A stretch of DNA of 10,294 nucleotides from an uncultured bacterium (GTDB lineage Bacteria; Cyanobacteriota; Vampirovibrionia; Gastranaerophilales; Gastranaerophilaceae), in NCBI GenBank assembly GCA_945910925.1, contig CAMDZX010000059.1, positions 1 to 10,294 of the forward strand, read 5' to 3'. The notes under the pieces were generated by a model. The model made no database searches. It saw only the letters and a program-made list of their open reading frames with translations, and had not been told where the DNA came from. This document shows, one piece after another, positions 1 through 6,726 of this stretch (positions are counted from its first letter, which is position 1; each line of letters starts with the position of its first letter). A program made the position numbers and the translations under genes.

Positions 1-653
1 TCTGCGTATCTGTTTGTTGTAATAACTTCATCGGATTTATACAGTTTAATAAATTTATCATAAGTTTCCGAAATTGTTTTTTTGATTTCTTCTTCTTTCT
101 CTTTATTATCCTGATAAACCAACCATGGTGCTTGAACAATTCTTACAACGGCATATCGTGTTGCATCTTCCTCTTGAGAGGCAGAAAGAACACTATCAAT
201 TCCTATAAGGTAATACTCGTTATCAAGATTAAAAATACGGGCAACAATATAATCACACATTCCTATACCGCGAAAATTTGTCATTTTTGTAAGTGACAAA
301 ACTTCGTAATCTTTTTCGTTAGTCAGGTTATACAATCTAAAACCGTTTTTTAATACACGTTTAACCTTGAATATTGAATATTGTGCATTTAAAAAACTCT
401 TAGATATTTCAGGCTTGCGAGAATTTCCACGTTCGTTATATAGTTCTATGATACTTTTTGCAGGTTCGCCGATATAACGCTCAAATATATAAGGAATAAA
501 AATTTTTTCCATTTGTGTAGAGGTTGCATTCATAGCCCCCATCGTTGACAAATATTCCTGAAAATCAGGCTTGATGGTTTCATCCTCTTGTACAAATCTG
601 AAAATGTCCTTTATAACTTCATTTATTCCAATAATTTTTTCTACTGCGTTCAT
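1..653 (-). CDS. Unrecognised protein, N-terminal 217 codons (runs off the left edge)
   Basis: An open frame without stops runs from an ATG at 653-651 to the window edge, giving at least 217 residues beginning MNAVEKIIGINEVIKD. The start is supported by AGGAGA about 6 nt upstream. I do not recognise the family. There is no signal peptide and no obvious membrane segment, so it is probably cytosolic. The N-terminal third looks helical. The middle contains a hydrophobic/beta-like stretch (FRGIGMCDYIVARIFNL, then EYYLIGIDSVLSAS), and a Lys/Glu-rich helix (KEKEEEIKKTISETYDKF) lies near the edge. Codon use resembles the neighbours. It is divergent from the CheD-like gene and has its own promoter. 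The C-terminus lies outside the window, so a diagnostic domain there would be missed. I am sure it is coding and assign no function. Confidence 0.8.
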   Translation of the reverse strand, partial: MNAVEKIIGINEVIKDIFRFVQEDETIKPDFQEYLSTMGAMNATSTQMEKIFIPYIFERYIGEPAKSIIELYNERGNSRKPEISKSFLNAQYSIFKVKRVLKNGFRLYNLTNEKDYEVLSLTKMTNFRGIGMCDYIVARIFNLDNEYYLIGIDSVLSASQEEDATRYAVVRIVQAPWLVYQDNKEKEEEIKKTISETYDKFIKLYKSDEVITTNRYA

Positions 654-675
654 ATATCTCTCCTATAATGTTTAA

Positions 676-704
676 AACATACAACAACAATAACAGGAGT
701 ACAA
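676..704 (-). promoter_or_regulatory. Candidate promoter of the left-edge gene
   Basis: On the minus strand, TTGTAC (704-699) is followed after 17 nt by TATGTT (681-676). This matches consensus at 3/6 and 4/6 positions. The predicted start near 669 leaves a leader of about 16 nt that includes the AGGAGA site. The -10 element overlaps a 13-nt near-palindrome (ATGTTT-A-AAACAT, 668-680) that could bind a regulator. Inferred from sequence only. Confidence 0.35.
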
Positions 705-857
705 TACTCAGGTTGGATTATTGATACTACAACTTAAAATTTGTAACTACTCTGTGTTATAGGTATTTATTTGTAAAATTATCTCGGACAGTAGTGTAGT
801 TTTTCGGGAACTCAGTCACTTAATCACATTTCTCCATTTACCACCATTTACCCCTTT

Positions 858-886
858 TTGAAAAATAAAAAATGTAAAATTATATT
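858..886 (+). promoter_or_regulatory. Promoter of the CheD-like gene
   Basis: TTGAAA (858-863) and TATATT (881-886) are separated by exactly 17 nt, each with one mismatch or close to it from the sigma70 consensus. The predicted start near 893 gives an AT-rich leader of about 60 nt ending in the AAAGGGG ribosome binding site just before the ATG at 956. Confidence 0.55.
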
Positions 887-955
887 AATTAAAATATTAT
901 TATTTATCAATTTAATTAACTAAAACAACTTTATATATATAAGTAAAGGGGATTT

Positions 956-1804
956 ATGAGTTTAATTTCGGCAACCAAACATGTTAATGAACTGGAAAAA
1001 CTACAATCTGGTATACGATTAAATGTAGTAAAAGGTGTTAAAACTGCGGATTATCCTTGTGATAGTTTTGAAGGAATACAGAATACTGCTAAAAAAACAA
1101 ATTTTTATTCTAGAATAAAAAATTATTTTAGTGAATTATTTATTACCTGTAAAAGACCTTGTATAAAACCTAAACCTGCAAAAATTCCTCATGCAGCAGG
1201 TTCTAAACCGATTATCGAAAGTGAACAAACTTATAATTATATAGATTGTGATAATGCAAGAATTATGAAAAAACATAATCCGATTACTTTAAAAAGAGCC
1301 CCTCTTCCTAAAGATAAAACAGTTTTACATGTATCAAATTTTGATTATCCATGTGGTTCAATAGGTGCTGCAACTGACTTAAACGGTTGTATCGCAACAG
1401 GAAAACTTTTACAATGTGCGGGAGTTGCGGTCGTTGATAAGTCTAATAATATGCAAGCATTGATTCATTGTTATCCGTGGCAGTCTGTTGAAGATTTTTC
1501 AAAATTGTTAAAGCATTTTGTGCCTCAAAATAACAAAAATGCAGAGATTACAATAATATCAGGGGCACCTGATAATTGTGATATGACAATATCAGCTATT
1601 GTGGATGTTCTTAAACAAATATCACCTGATAATAAGGTAAAATTTGCTAATTTTTCAAAAGATGTAAAAATATTTGATAGGGCTGTTGTATTGCAGAATG
1701 GCAAGCTTACCTGTTGTCCAAATTCAGAATTAGAAAATCTTGTTAATAAAGTTACTAATCCAAAAGATGAAATTTCATACATTGTTGATAAATTTAATTC
1801 ATAA
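956..1804 (+). CDS. Orphan protein with a C-terminal CheD-like (deamidase-type) domain
   Basis: This 282-aa protein has no signal peptide or membrane segment. Residues 140-255 align by eye with CheD, the receptor glutamine deamidase. T148, C154 and H171 have the same spacing (6 and 17 residues) as Thr21/Cys27/His44 of Thermotoga CheD as I recall it, and D161 sits 7 after the Cys as in CheD. Further on, ITIISGAP, a helix ending VLKQI, and RAVVLQNGKL match the CheD order: glycine-rich strand, helix, final hairpin. Residues 1-120 are unassigned, polar and Lys/Pro-rich. The motif DYPC occurs twice (32-35 and 130-133), and there are 11 cysteines in total. No chemotaxis gene is adjacent, so a role on chemoreceptors is not supported by context. 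The family assignment is an inference from motif spacing, and deamidase or other cysteine-hydrolase activity is unproven. The start is set by AAAGGGG 4-5 nt upstream. Confidence 0.8.
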   Translation: MSLISATKHVNELEKLQSGIRLNVVKGVKTADYPCDSFEGIQNTAKKTNFYSRIKNYFSELFITCKRPCIKPKPAKIPHAAGSKPIIESEQTYNYIDCDNARIMKKHNPITLKRAPLPKDKTVLHVSNFDYPCGSIGAATDLNGCIATGKLLQCAGVAVVDKSNNMQALIHCYPWQSVEDFSKLLKHFVPQNNKNAEITIISGAPDNCDMTISAIVDVLKQISPDNKVKFANFSKDVKIFDRAVVLQNGKLTCCPNSELENLVNKVTNPKDEISYIVDKFNS

Positions 1805-1817
1805 TTTATTATGAATT
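1796..1817. terminator. AT-only hairpin between convergent genes
   Basis: AATTCATAA and TTATGAATT form a perfect 9-bp stem around a TTTA loop. The stem contains the stop codons of both convergent genes (the CheD-like gene on the left, crcB on the right). It is nearly free of G/C, and neither strand has a good T-run after it. It may therefore only weakly end or protect the two transcripts. Confidence 0.4.
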
Positions 1818-2195
1818 TATCCCTTTTATGTATGTCCAATATCCGCCAAAAGTAAATAATAAACCGATTAGACAACTTATAAGCATATAAGATAATCCGT
1901 AAAATATTTTTCCTGATTTTATCAGTTCAAATACTTCAACATTTAAAGTGCTGAATGTTGTCAAACCACCCAGTATTCCGACTGTTATAAACAATTTTAC
2001 GGTATGAGGCAAGGCATCAATTTTATGAAGTGTTAATCCGAATAAAAAACCGATAGCAAAGCAGCCTGCAACATTTACGATGAATGTGCCGATTACGGGA
2101 ATCATAAAGACTTTTTTTGCAGAAACAGAAACCGCATACCTGAGTAATGCTCCCATACCACCGCCTAAAAATACCGATAAAAATTTTAATATCAT
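1809..2195 (-). CDS. crcB: Fluoride ion channel CrcB/Fluc
   Basis: The 128-aa product is a small four-helix inner-membrane protein of the Fluc family. These proteins work as antiparallel dimers that let fluoride leave the cytoplasm. Family signatures are GGGMGALLRY (11-20), GTFIVNVAGCFAIG (36-49, with pore Asn41) and GGLTTFST (76-83). Length is normal. Many homologues read FSTF at the last motif, where two phenylalanines line the pore; here the second is Leu (L84), with F81 retained. Only one copy is present, so a homodimer is expected unless a partner lies elsewhere. It converges on the CheD-like gene with 4 nt between stops and is divergent from the alcohol dehydrogenase. No Shine-Dalgarno precedes the ATG, and a perfect TATAAT lies only 8 nt upstream, suggesting a leaderless mRNA. 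No fluoride riboswitch is visible. Confidence 0.95.
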   Translation of the reverse strand: MILKFLSVFLGGGMGALLRYAVSVSAKKVFMIPVIGTFIVNVAGCFAIGFLFGLTLHKIDALPHTVKLFITVGILGGLTTFSTLNVEVFELIKSGKIFYGLSYMLISCLIGLLFTFGGYWTYIKGINS

Positions 2196-2203
2196 ACTTT
2201 TAT

Positions 2204-2209
2204 ATTATA
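2204..2209 (-). promoter_or_regulatory. -10 box of crcB, implying a leaderless transcript
   Basis: On the minus strand a perfect TATAAT ends 8 nt before the crcB ATG, so transcription would start at or within 1-2 nt of the start codon. The -35 is poor (TGTTTG at 17 nt, or TTGAAT at 14 nt). The adjacent 10-bp inverted repeat overlaps this -35 area. Confidence 0.4.
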
Positions 2210-2221
2210 CAAAAATGGATT

Positions 2222-2250
2222 TTATTCAAACAGTTTTTGAGTTTGAATAA
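2222..2250. promoter_or_regulatory. 10-bp perfect inverted repeat between divergent crcB and alcohol dehydrogenase promoters
   Basis: TTATTCAAAC (2222-2231) and GTTTGAATAA (2241-2250) are exact inverted copies around a 9-nt spacer. No gene is transcribed into it from either side, so a terminator role is unlikely. Position and symmetry fit an operator for a dimeric regulator covering the crcB -35 area and lying upstream of the dehydrogenase promoter. The regulator is unknown. Confidence 0.4.
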
Positions 2251-2282
2251 TCTAAAACGAGGGGTATTTTAATAAAATTTAT

Positions 2283-2311
2283 TAGTAATAAGCTGTTCCC
2301 TGTGATATAAT
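2283..2311 (+). promoter_or_regulatory. Extended -10 promoter of the alcohol dehydrogenase
   Basis: TGATATAAT (2303-2311) is a perfect extended -10 element. The -35 hexamer 17 nt upstream (TAGTAA, 2283-2288) is weak, as is usual when an extended -10 is present. The leader is about 20 nt and carries AAAGGAGA 5-6 nt before the ATG at 2339. Confidence 0.6.
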
Positions 2312-2338
2312 TTCTGTGAAAAAAGAAAGGAGAACTTT

Positions 2339-3538
2339 ATGTGGGAAAAAGACATAAATATCAATGAGGTTCGTGAAATAAGAACAAGAACTCTTGTTTA
2401 TTTTGGCTGTGGTGCAATCGAAAAAATCGAAGACATTGCAAAAGATTTAAAATCAAAAGGTGTTGACAAATTAATTGTAATGTCAGGCAGAAACGCATAC
2501 AAAGCAACAGGGGCTTGGGATTATGTAGAAAAAGCTCTTAAAAATAACGGTATCGGTTACATTAATTATGACAAAGTAACTCCAAACCCAACTACAACCG
2601 CAATTGATGAAGCAACGGCTATGGCTCGTGAATTCGGAGCTCAAGCAGTTATTACAATAGGCGGAGGTTCTCCTACCGATGCGGGAAAATCAGTTGCAAT
2701 ACTATTGAAAAATCCCGGAAAAACAGGTTCTGACCTTTATGAATTTAAGTTTACACCAGAGGAAGCAGTGCCGATTGTTGCCATAAACTTAACTCACGGA
2801 ACAGGTTCGGAAACAAACAGATTTGCAGTTGCAACAATATTGGATAAAAATTACAAACCTGCAATCGCTTATGATTGCATATATCCGACTTATGCAATTG
2901 ATGACCCTAAACTAATGGCAAAATTATCACCGAAACAAACCAGATTTGTTTCAATTGATGCAGTAAACCACGTAGTTGAAGCAGCAACATCAAAAGTTGC
3001 ATCACCTTACTCTATATCTCTTGCAAGAGAAGTTATTGAGCTTGTAGCAAAATATTTGCCTAAGGCAATAGCTGACGGTGAAGATTTAGAAGCAAGATAT
3101 TTCTTATGCTATGCAGCTATGATGGCAGGTGTTGCATTTGACAACGGTCTTTTGCATTATACTCACGCATTAGAACATCCTTTGAGCGCATTAAAACCTG
3201 ATTTCTCTCACGGTCTTGGTTTAGCAATATTGCTCCCTGCCGTTGTAAGAAATATTTATTCTGCAAAGGCTGATACTTTAGCGTATATCTTAGAACCAAT
3301 TGTTCCAAATTTGAGTGCGGATAAAGCTGATACAGAAAAAGCGGCAACAGGTGTTTATGAATGGTTAAAATCAGTTGATGTTCCTAACAAATTAACAGAT
3401 GAAGGGTTCTCTGAAGCTGATGTTAAAACATTAACAGAGCTTGCCTTCACAACACCTTCTTTGGACGGACTTTTAAGTATTGCTCCAACAGAAGCAACCA
3501 AAGAAGCAGTTGAAACAATTTACAGAGAATCTTTGTAA
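2339..3538 (+). CDS. Iron-containing (group III) alcohol dehydrogenase
   Basis: This 399-aa cytosolic oxidoreductase interconverts alcohols and aldehydes/ketones with NAD(P)H and usually serves fermentative redox balance. The N-terminal half is the nucleotide-binding domain, with GGGSPTD at 108-114 and NLTHGTGSETNR at 150-161. The C-terminal helical domain carries the metal ligands: D207 and H211 (SIDAVNH), H276 (HALEH) and H291 (SHGLGLAILLP). H280 matches the conserved His near the nicotinamide in FucO-type enzymes. All expected metal residues are present and the length is normal, so the enzyme should be active. Substrate cannot be told from sequence; butanol-type, propanediol-type and general ethanol dehydrogenases share this architecture. 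It is a single gene with its own strong promoter, RBS and terminator. Its last 19 bases overlap the convergent TPR gene. Confidence 0.93.
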   Translation: MWEKDININEVREIRTRTLVYFGCGAIEKIEDIAKDLKSKGVDKLIVMSGRNAYKATGAWDYVEKALKNNGIGYINYDKVTPNPTTTAIDEATAMAREFGAQAVITIGGGSPTDAGKSVAILLKNPGKTGSDLYEFKFTPEEAVPIVAINLTHGTGSETNRFAVATILDKNYKPAIAYDCIYPTYAIDDPKLMAKLSPKQTRFVSIDAVNHVVEAATSKVASPYSISLAREVIELVAKYLPKAIADGEDLEARYFLCYAAMMAGVAFDNGLLHYTHALEHPLSALKPDFSHGLGLAILLPAVVRNIYSAKADTLAYILEPIVPNLSADKADTEKAATGVYEWLKSVDVPNKLTDEGFSEADVKTLTELAFTTPSLDGLLSIAPTEATKEAVETIYRESL

Positions 3539-4914
3539 GTTTTAATACTGTTTCCAAAGTTCAAAATTTGGGAAGCGAAGAATTTAATATATGTGTGACA
3601 GTCCAGACTATGTTTGGACTGTTTTATTTTTACATCAGGTTTATCAAATAAAACATCGTTAAATATACAGATTTTTTTGTCAGGATATTTATACATATAA
3701 ATCTCAGCGGTTAATTTAGGAATTTCTTCCGGCTTATACTTTCTGTACAATTTTGGTATGATTGTTCCGTCTTTAATAGAGCTGCCTGCATATAAATAAT
3801 CAGTTTCATCCACAATTTTTTCTGTGTATGTTTCAATTACTTGTCCGTCAAGTTTATAAATAACATCCATTACAAGATATTTAATCGTGTTTTCAGATAC
3901 ATTTTGCAAATTGTATTTAATGAATATTTTACACTTTGTGCCATGCCTGTATAAAGAAACATTTGTAAGTCTGAAATCTAAATCTCTCGGATAAATCAAA
4001 TATGTTTGTACATATTCGGCAAGATTTTCTGCTCTAAACCTAAACAGTTTTGCTTTAATTTCGTTGCCTTCACTCTCGTATTTTATAATCAAATCATTTA
4101 AAATATTTTTGTATGCAATATAATCTACACGAGTCGGATCTTCTTTAAAAAGTTTTTCAAAATATTTATATGCCCTTTCGGGATCGGTTGCCGCAGTTGC
4201 AAGAGCTATTTTATAGCGAACATTGTAATCTCTTGGTTTTGCTTTTTCTGCTTGATTCAGATATGCAATCCCTTCTGCCACCCTATCATTATTAATACAC
4301 AAATCTGCAAGTCTGTTTGCAGCATTGTATATACTATCATTAACTTCTTTAATATATTCTTTTTCGGGTTTTTTCAACTTTGTCCAATAATATAAAGACT
4401 TTTCATATTCATTCAGAGCATAACCGTACTGACCTTCATTATAGAATGCATCTCCGAGTTTACGATACAAATATGATTGATATTTTAGAAGCGGAGTATT
4501 ATGAACTTGCGGGAATGAGTCCAAAATATCTCTGACTTCATCATACCTTCCCCTTTCTACATAAAATGCAGCAAGTTCATATAACGCTCTATATATCCCT
4601 GGAGGAGCTTTTTGTACTGCCTTGAGGTAATATGTTTCAGCCTTATCATATTCTTTTACAACTTTATGTAAATATCCGAGATGTATATCTATTCTGTAAT
4701 CATCAGGATAATCATATTCCAAGTCCTGATTTTGGCTGATTACAATATTCTTAATGTATTCCTGTAATGCCTTATCGTTATAACTTGAATATGAATTATT
4801 AATAACATCATATTGTGCACGATAAATTATTCCGCCCGTAAAAACACAGGCAAAAAGGATTGTAAAAATAATTGTTCGAATATATGAAAGAATATTAATT
4901 TTTCGTTTATTCAT
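3520..4914 (-). CDS. Membrane-anchored TPR protein, last gene of the transporter operon
   Basis: This 464-aa protein has a short basic N-terminus and one membrane segment (about 13-31), with the rest predicted outside the cytoplasm. Residues 75-320 are helical repeats of TPR type. The clearest are HLGYLHKVVKEYDKAETYYLKAV (78-100), YELAAFYVERGRYDEVRDIL (112-131) and KLGDAFYNEGQYGYALNEYEKSL (152-174), with weaker ones around 200-260. Residues 325-420 look beta-rich and Tyr/Lys-rich, perhaps an Ig-like or binding domain. TPR arrays bind proteins, so it may be an envelope scaffold; the partner is unknown. The ATG overlaps the end of the mgtC-like gene by 8 nt (ATGAATAA) and has AAGGTG upstream, indicating translational coupling. 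The last ~33 residues come from and beyond the neighbour's terminator and may be a recent C-terminal extension. Confidence 0.85.
   Translation of the reverse strand: MNKRKINILSYIRTIIFTILFACVFTGGIIYRAQYDVINNSYSSYNDKALQEYIKNIVISQNQDLEYDYPDDYRIDIHLGYLHKVVKEYDKAETYYLKAVQKAPPGIYRALYELAAFYVERGRYDEVRDILDSFPQVHNTPLLKYQSYLYRKLGDAFYNEGQYGYALNEYEKSLYYWTKLKKPEKEYIKEVNDSIYNAANRLADLCINNDRVAEGIAYLNQAEKAKPRDYNVRYKIALATAATDPERAYKYFEKLFKEDPTRVDYIAYKNILNDLIIKYESEGNEIKAKLFRFRAENLAEYVQTYLIYPRDLDFRLTNVSLYRHGTKCKIFIKYNLQNVSENTIKYLVMDVIYKLDGQVIETYTEKIVDETDYLYAGSSIKDGTIIPKLYRKYKPEEIPKLTAEIYMYKYPDKKICIFNDVLFDKPDVKIKQSKHSLDCHTYIKFFASQILNFGNSIKTYKDSL
3598..3632 (+). terminator. Intrinsic terminator of the alcohol dehydrogenase gene
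   Basis: ACAGTCCA (3598-3605) pairs perfectly with TGGACTGT (3615-3622) around a 9-nt loop, followed by a T-rich tract to about 3632. It lies 59 nt after the dehydrogenase stop. It is T-tailed only in the + direction. The hairpin is also coding DNA for about residues 431-439 of the convergent TPR protein. Confidence 0.75.
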
Positions 4915-5629
4915 TTACACCTTGAATTGATATTGAATCAATGCCTTTGAGCTTTTCAATTTTTTTGTAAAGTGACTGTATCGGTTTTCTGGATACAATC
5001 TCAACTGTCATACTAATCTTAATTTTATCAGGATTTTCAAACAGTTTTTGTATTTTCAGTGCTTCAACCGATTTAAAATTATCCGTCATAAAATCCTTAA
5101 CAGAATCAACTTCTTCCTGTTGGCAGAAAAGTGTTACTTTTAATCTTCTGATATTTTTAGAAGAACAATTCAAAACCTTTCTTTCAAACACTCTTATAAG
5201 AGTTAACACTAGTACGGATGCAAATGTTGCAAGTGTTGCAACACCGTACATTCCGCTTCCGCATGCCATACCGATACTTGCAGCCATCCATAGTGTTGCT
5301 GCAGTTGTTAACCCGAATACTGTCGGGCCGTTTCTCAAAACGGTTCCGGCACCGATAAAACCGATACCTGTAACAACCTGTGCTGCAACACGTGCCGTAT
5401 CTCTGATACCGTTAGGATGATAATCAGGTATTTCTCCGGCAAACATCGGAAATCCGTAAATAGAAATAACCGTAAAAATACATGCTCCCAAACACACAAG
5501 TATATGTGTTCTAAGCCCTGCATACTTATTTGTAATTTCACGTTCAAATCCGAGTACAAATCCCAGAGCAACCGCAGATAATACTCTCACTGCCATATCT
5601 AAACTTAAGGGATCTATTATATGTTCCAT
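4907..5629 (-). CDS. MgtC/SapB-family inner-membrane protein
   Basis: From ATG at 5629 this is 240 aa. I prefer that start to a TTG 12 nt upstream because TTGGAGA, containing that TTG, is itself the ribosome binding site 6 nt before the ATG. The MgtC domain fills residues 12-150, with about five membrane segments. Family motifs are GFVLGFERE (23-31), AGLRTH (37-42), the glycine-rich VVTGIGFIGAGTVLR (85-99) and TTAATLWMAASIG (108-120). A soluble ACT-like C-terminal domain follows (about 160-240), as in MgtC proper. The family is linked to growth in low magnesium and, in pathogens, to survival in macrophages by affecting ATP synthase or ion balance; it is not proven to transport Mg itself. It sits 20 nt after the OppC-like gene and overlaps the TPR gene by 8 nt, so it is co-transcribed with a peptide-type importer, which I find unusual. 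Confidence 0.92.
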   Translation of the reverse strand: MEHIIDPLSLDMAVRVLSAVALGFVLGFEREITNKYAGLRTHILVCLGACIFTVISIYGFPMFAGEIPDYHPNGIRDTARVAAQVVTGIGFIGAGTVLRNGPTVFGLTTAATLWMAASIGMACGSGMYGVATLATFASVLVLTLIRVFERKVLNCSSKNIRRLKVTLFCQQEEVDSVKDFMTDNFKSVEALKIQKLFENPDKIKISMTVEIVSRKPIQSLYKKIEKLKGIDSISIQGVNE

Positions 5630-5649
5630 ACTATTCTCCAATAATTGTT

Positions 5650-6708
5650 CTACTCTCTAATCTGCCCTTTCGGGTCTAATATATCTCTTATTGTATCACC
5701 TATTAAGTTAAATGATAATACCGCAATAAAAATTAAAAATCCCGGAGTCAAAAGCCAAGGTCTGTAAAGAATATTAATGTATTCTTGCGCTTCTTTAAGC
5801 ATATTACCCCAGCTTGCATCAGGTTGTTGGATACCTAATCCTAAAAAGCTCAAACCTGATTCTGCCAAAATATACGAAGGTACGGAAAGAGTCATCGCTA
5901 TTATGACATAACTGCTTGTCTGAGGAAGTATATGTTTAAGAATAATTCTCAATCTTGATGCCCCGATAGTTTTTGCTGCGAGTACAAACTCCTCATTCTT
6001 AATGGATAAAACCATACCACGCACAACACGGGCAAATCCTGACCAGCCTATAAGTGCCAGAATTACTACTATTAGTGTAAATCTTTGGGTACTTGTCATG
6101 TTGGAAGGAAGTATTGCCGCAAGAATTATCAACAAATAAAAACTCGGTATTGCCATAACTGCCTCAGCAAACCGCATCATCAACATATCAACAACACCGC
6201 CGAAATACCCTGAAATCCCGCCATAAATCAAACCTATCGGGAATAAGATAAACAAAGATAAAAATCCTATCGTTAAAGATATTCGACCGCCAAAAAGTAA
6301 GCGGGAAAATACATCACGTCCGTTTATATCCGTTCCTAAAATGTACAATCTGCCTGAGTTCTCAACTCCAAAAAGGTGACGTGAAGTTTTGAAAACTCCT
6401 AAAAATTTGTATTCCTCTCCACGATTAAACAGGTTTATATAATATTTTTGCGAACGGTCTAATGTATAAACCGTTTGATAAAGTTCAGGAATATATTCAC
6501 GCTTGTAATTGTACGTATAAGGACGTGAAAACCTTCCGTTCTCATCTATTACGAATACTTTTGACGGCGGTGCGTATGATTGGTTTCTGTCTGCAAAATC
6601 TTTTGAATAAGGAGCGATAAAATCCGCAAACAGAACCATAAGGTACATTATAACCAAAATGATTAATGCTGCACTTGCGTATTTATCTTTCATAATTTGT
6701 TTGAACAA
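5650..6708 (-). CDS. ABC importer permease, OppC/DppC type
   Basis: This 352-aa inner-membrane permease would pair with the OppB-like gene to form the channel of a peptide/nickel-type importer. Residues 12-32 form the first membrane helix. An extracytoplasmic stretch of about 90 residues follows (35-124), longer than in typical DppC. ILGTDINGRDVFSRLLFGGR (123-142) is the family signature before the second helix. The ATPase-coupling EAA loop is at about 237-262 (NEEFVLAAKTIGASRLRIILKHILP). GLSFLGLGIQQPDASWG (285-301) is also typical. The start is a TTG at 6708: AGGAGA lies 8 nt before it, whereas the ATG five codons later has no ribosome binding site. It lies 18 nt after the OppB-like stop. 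The long insert resembles the YejE subgroup, but this is an impression rather than an alignment. Confidence 0.93.
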   Translation of the reverse strand: MFKQIMKDKYASAALIILVIMYLMVLFADFIAPYSKDFADRNQSYAPPSKVFVIDENGRFSRPYTYNYKREYIPELYQTVYTLDRSQKYYINLFNRGEEYKFLGVFKTSRHLFGVENSGRLYILGTDINGRDVFSRLLFGGRISLTIGFLSLFILFPIGLIYGGISGYFGGVVDMLMMRFAEAVMAIPSFYLLIILAAILPSNMTSTQRFTLIVVILALIGWSGFARVVRGMVLSIKNEEFVLAAKTIGASRLRIILKHILPQTSSYVIIAMTLSVPSYILAESGLSFLGLGIQQPDASWGNMLKEAQEYINILYRPWLLTPGFLIFIAVLSFNLIGDTIRDILDPKGQIRE

Positions 6709-6726
6709 TTAATTATCTCCTATCAG

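Larger units (their letters stand above)
654..955. other. 302-nt divergent intergenic region
   Basis: This stretch separates two divergent genes and contains no convincing gene. It holds a promoter for each side and a 12-nt motif (CCATTTACCCCT, 844-855). The inverted copy of that motif lies at 10021-10032. The 15 nt before it, CCATTTACCA-like (835-849), form a short tandem-like duplication of CCATTTACC. The remainder, roughly 705-840, shows nothing I can name. Confidence 0.6.

Noticed and set aside
1525..1875. 116-aa minus-strand open frame
   Set aside because: Antisense to the CheD-like gene and overlapping the end of crcB; no ribosome binding site and no family features.
2196..2338. Fluoride riboswitch upstream of crcB
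   Set aside because: The predicted leader is absent or a few nt long, and no crcB-motif core sequence is visible; the hairpin at 2222-2250 lacks the required pattern.
3117..3347. 76-aa minus-strand open frame within the alcohol dehydrogenase
   Set aside because: Antisense shadow of a well-conserved coding region.
5335..5571. 78-aa minus-strand frame inside the MgtC-like gene
   Set aside because: Out-of-frame shadow of conserved membrane segments.
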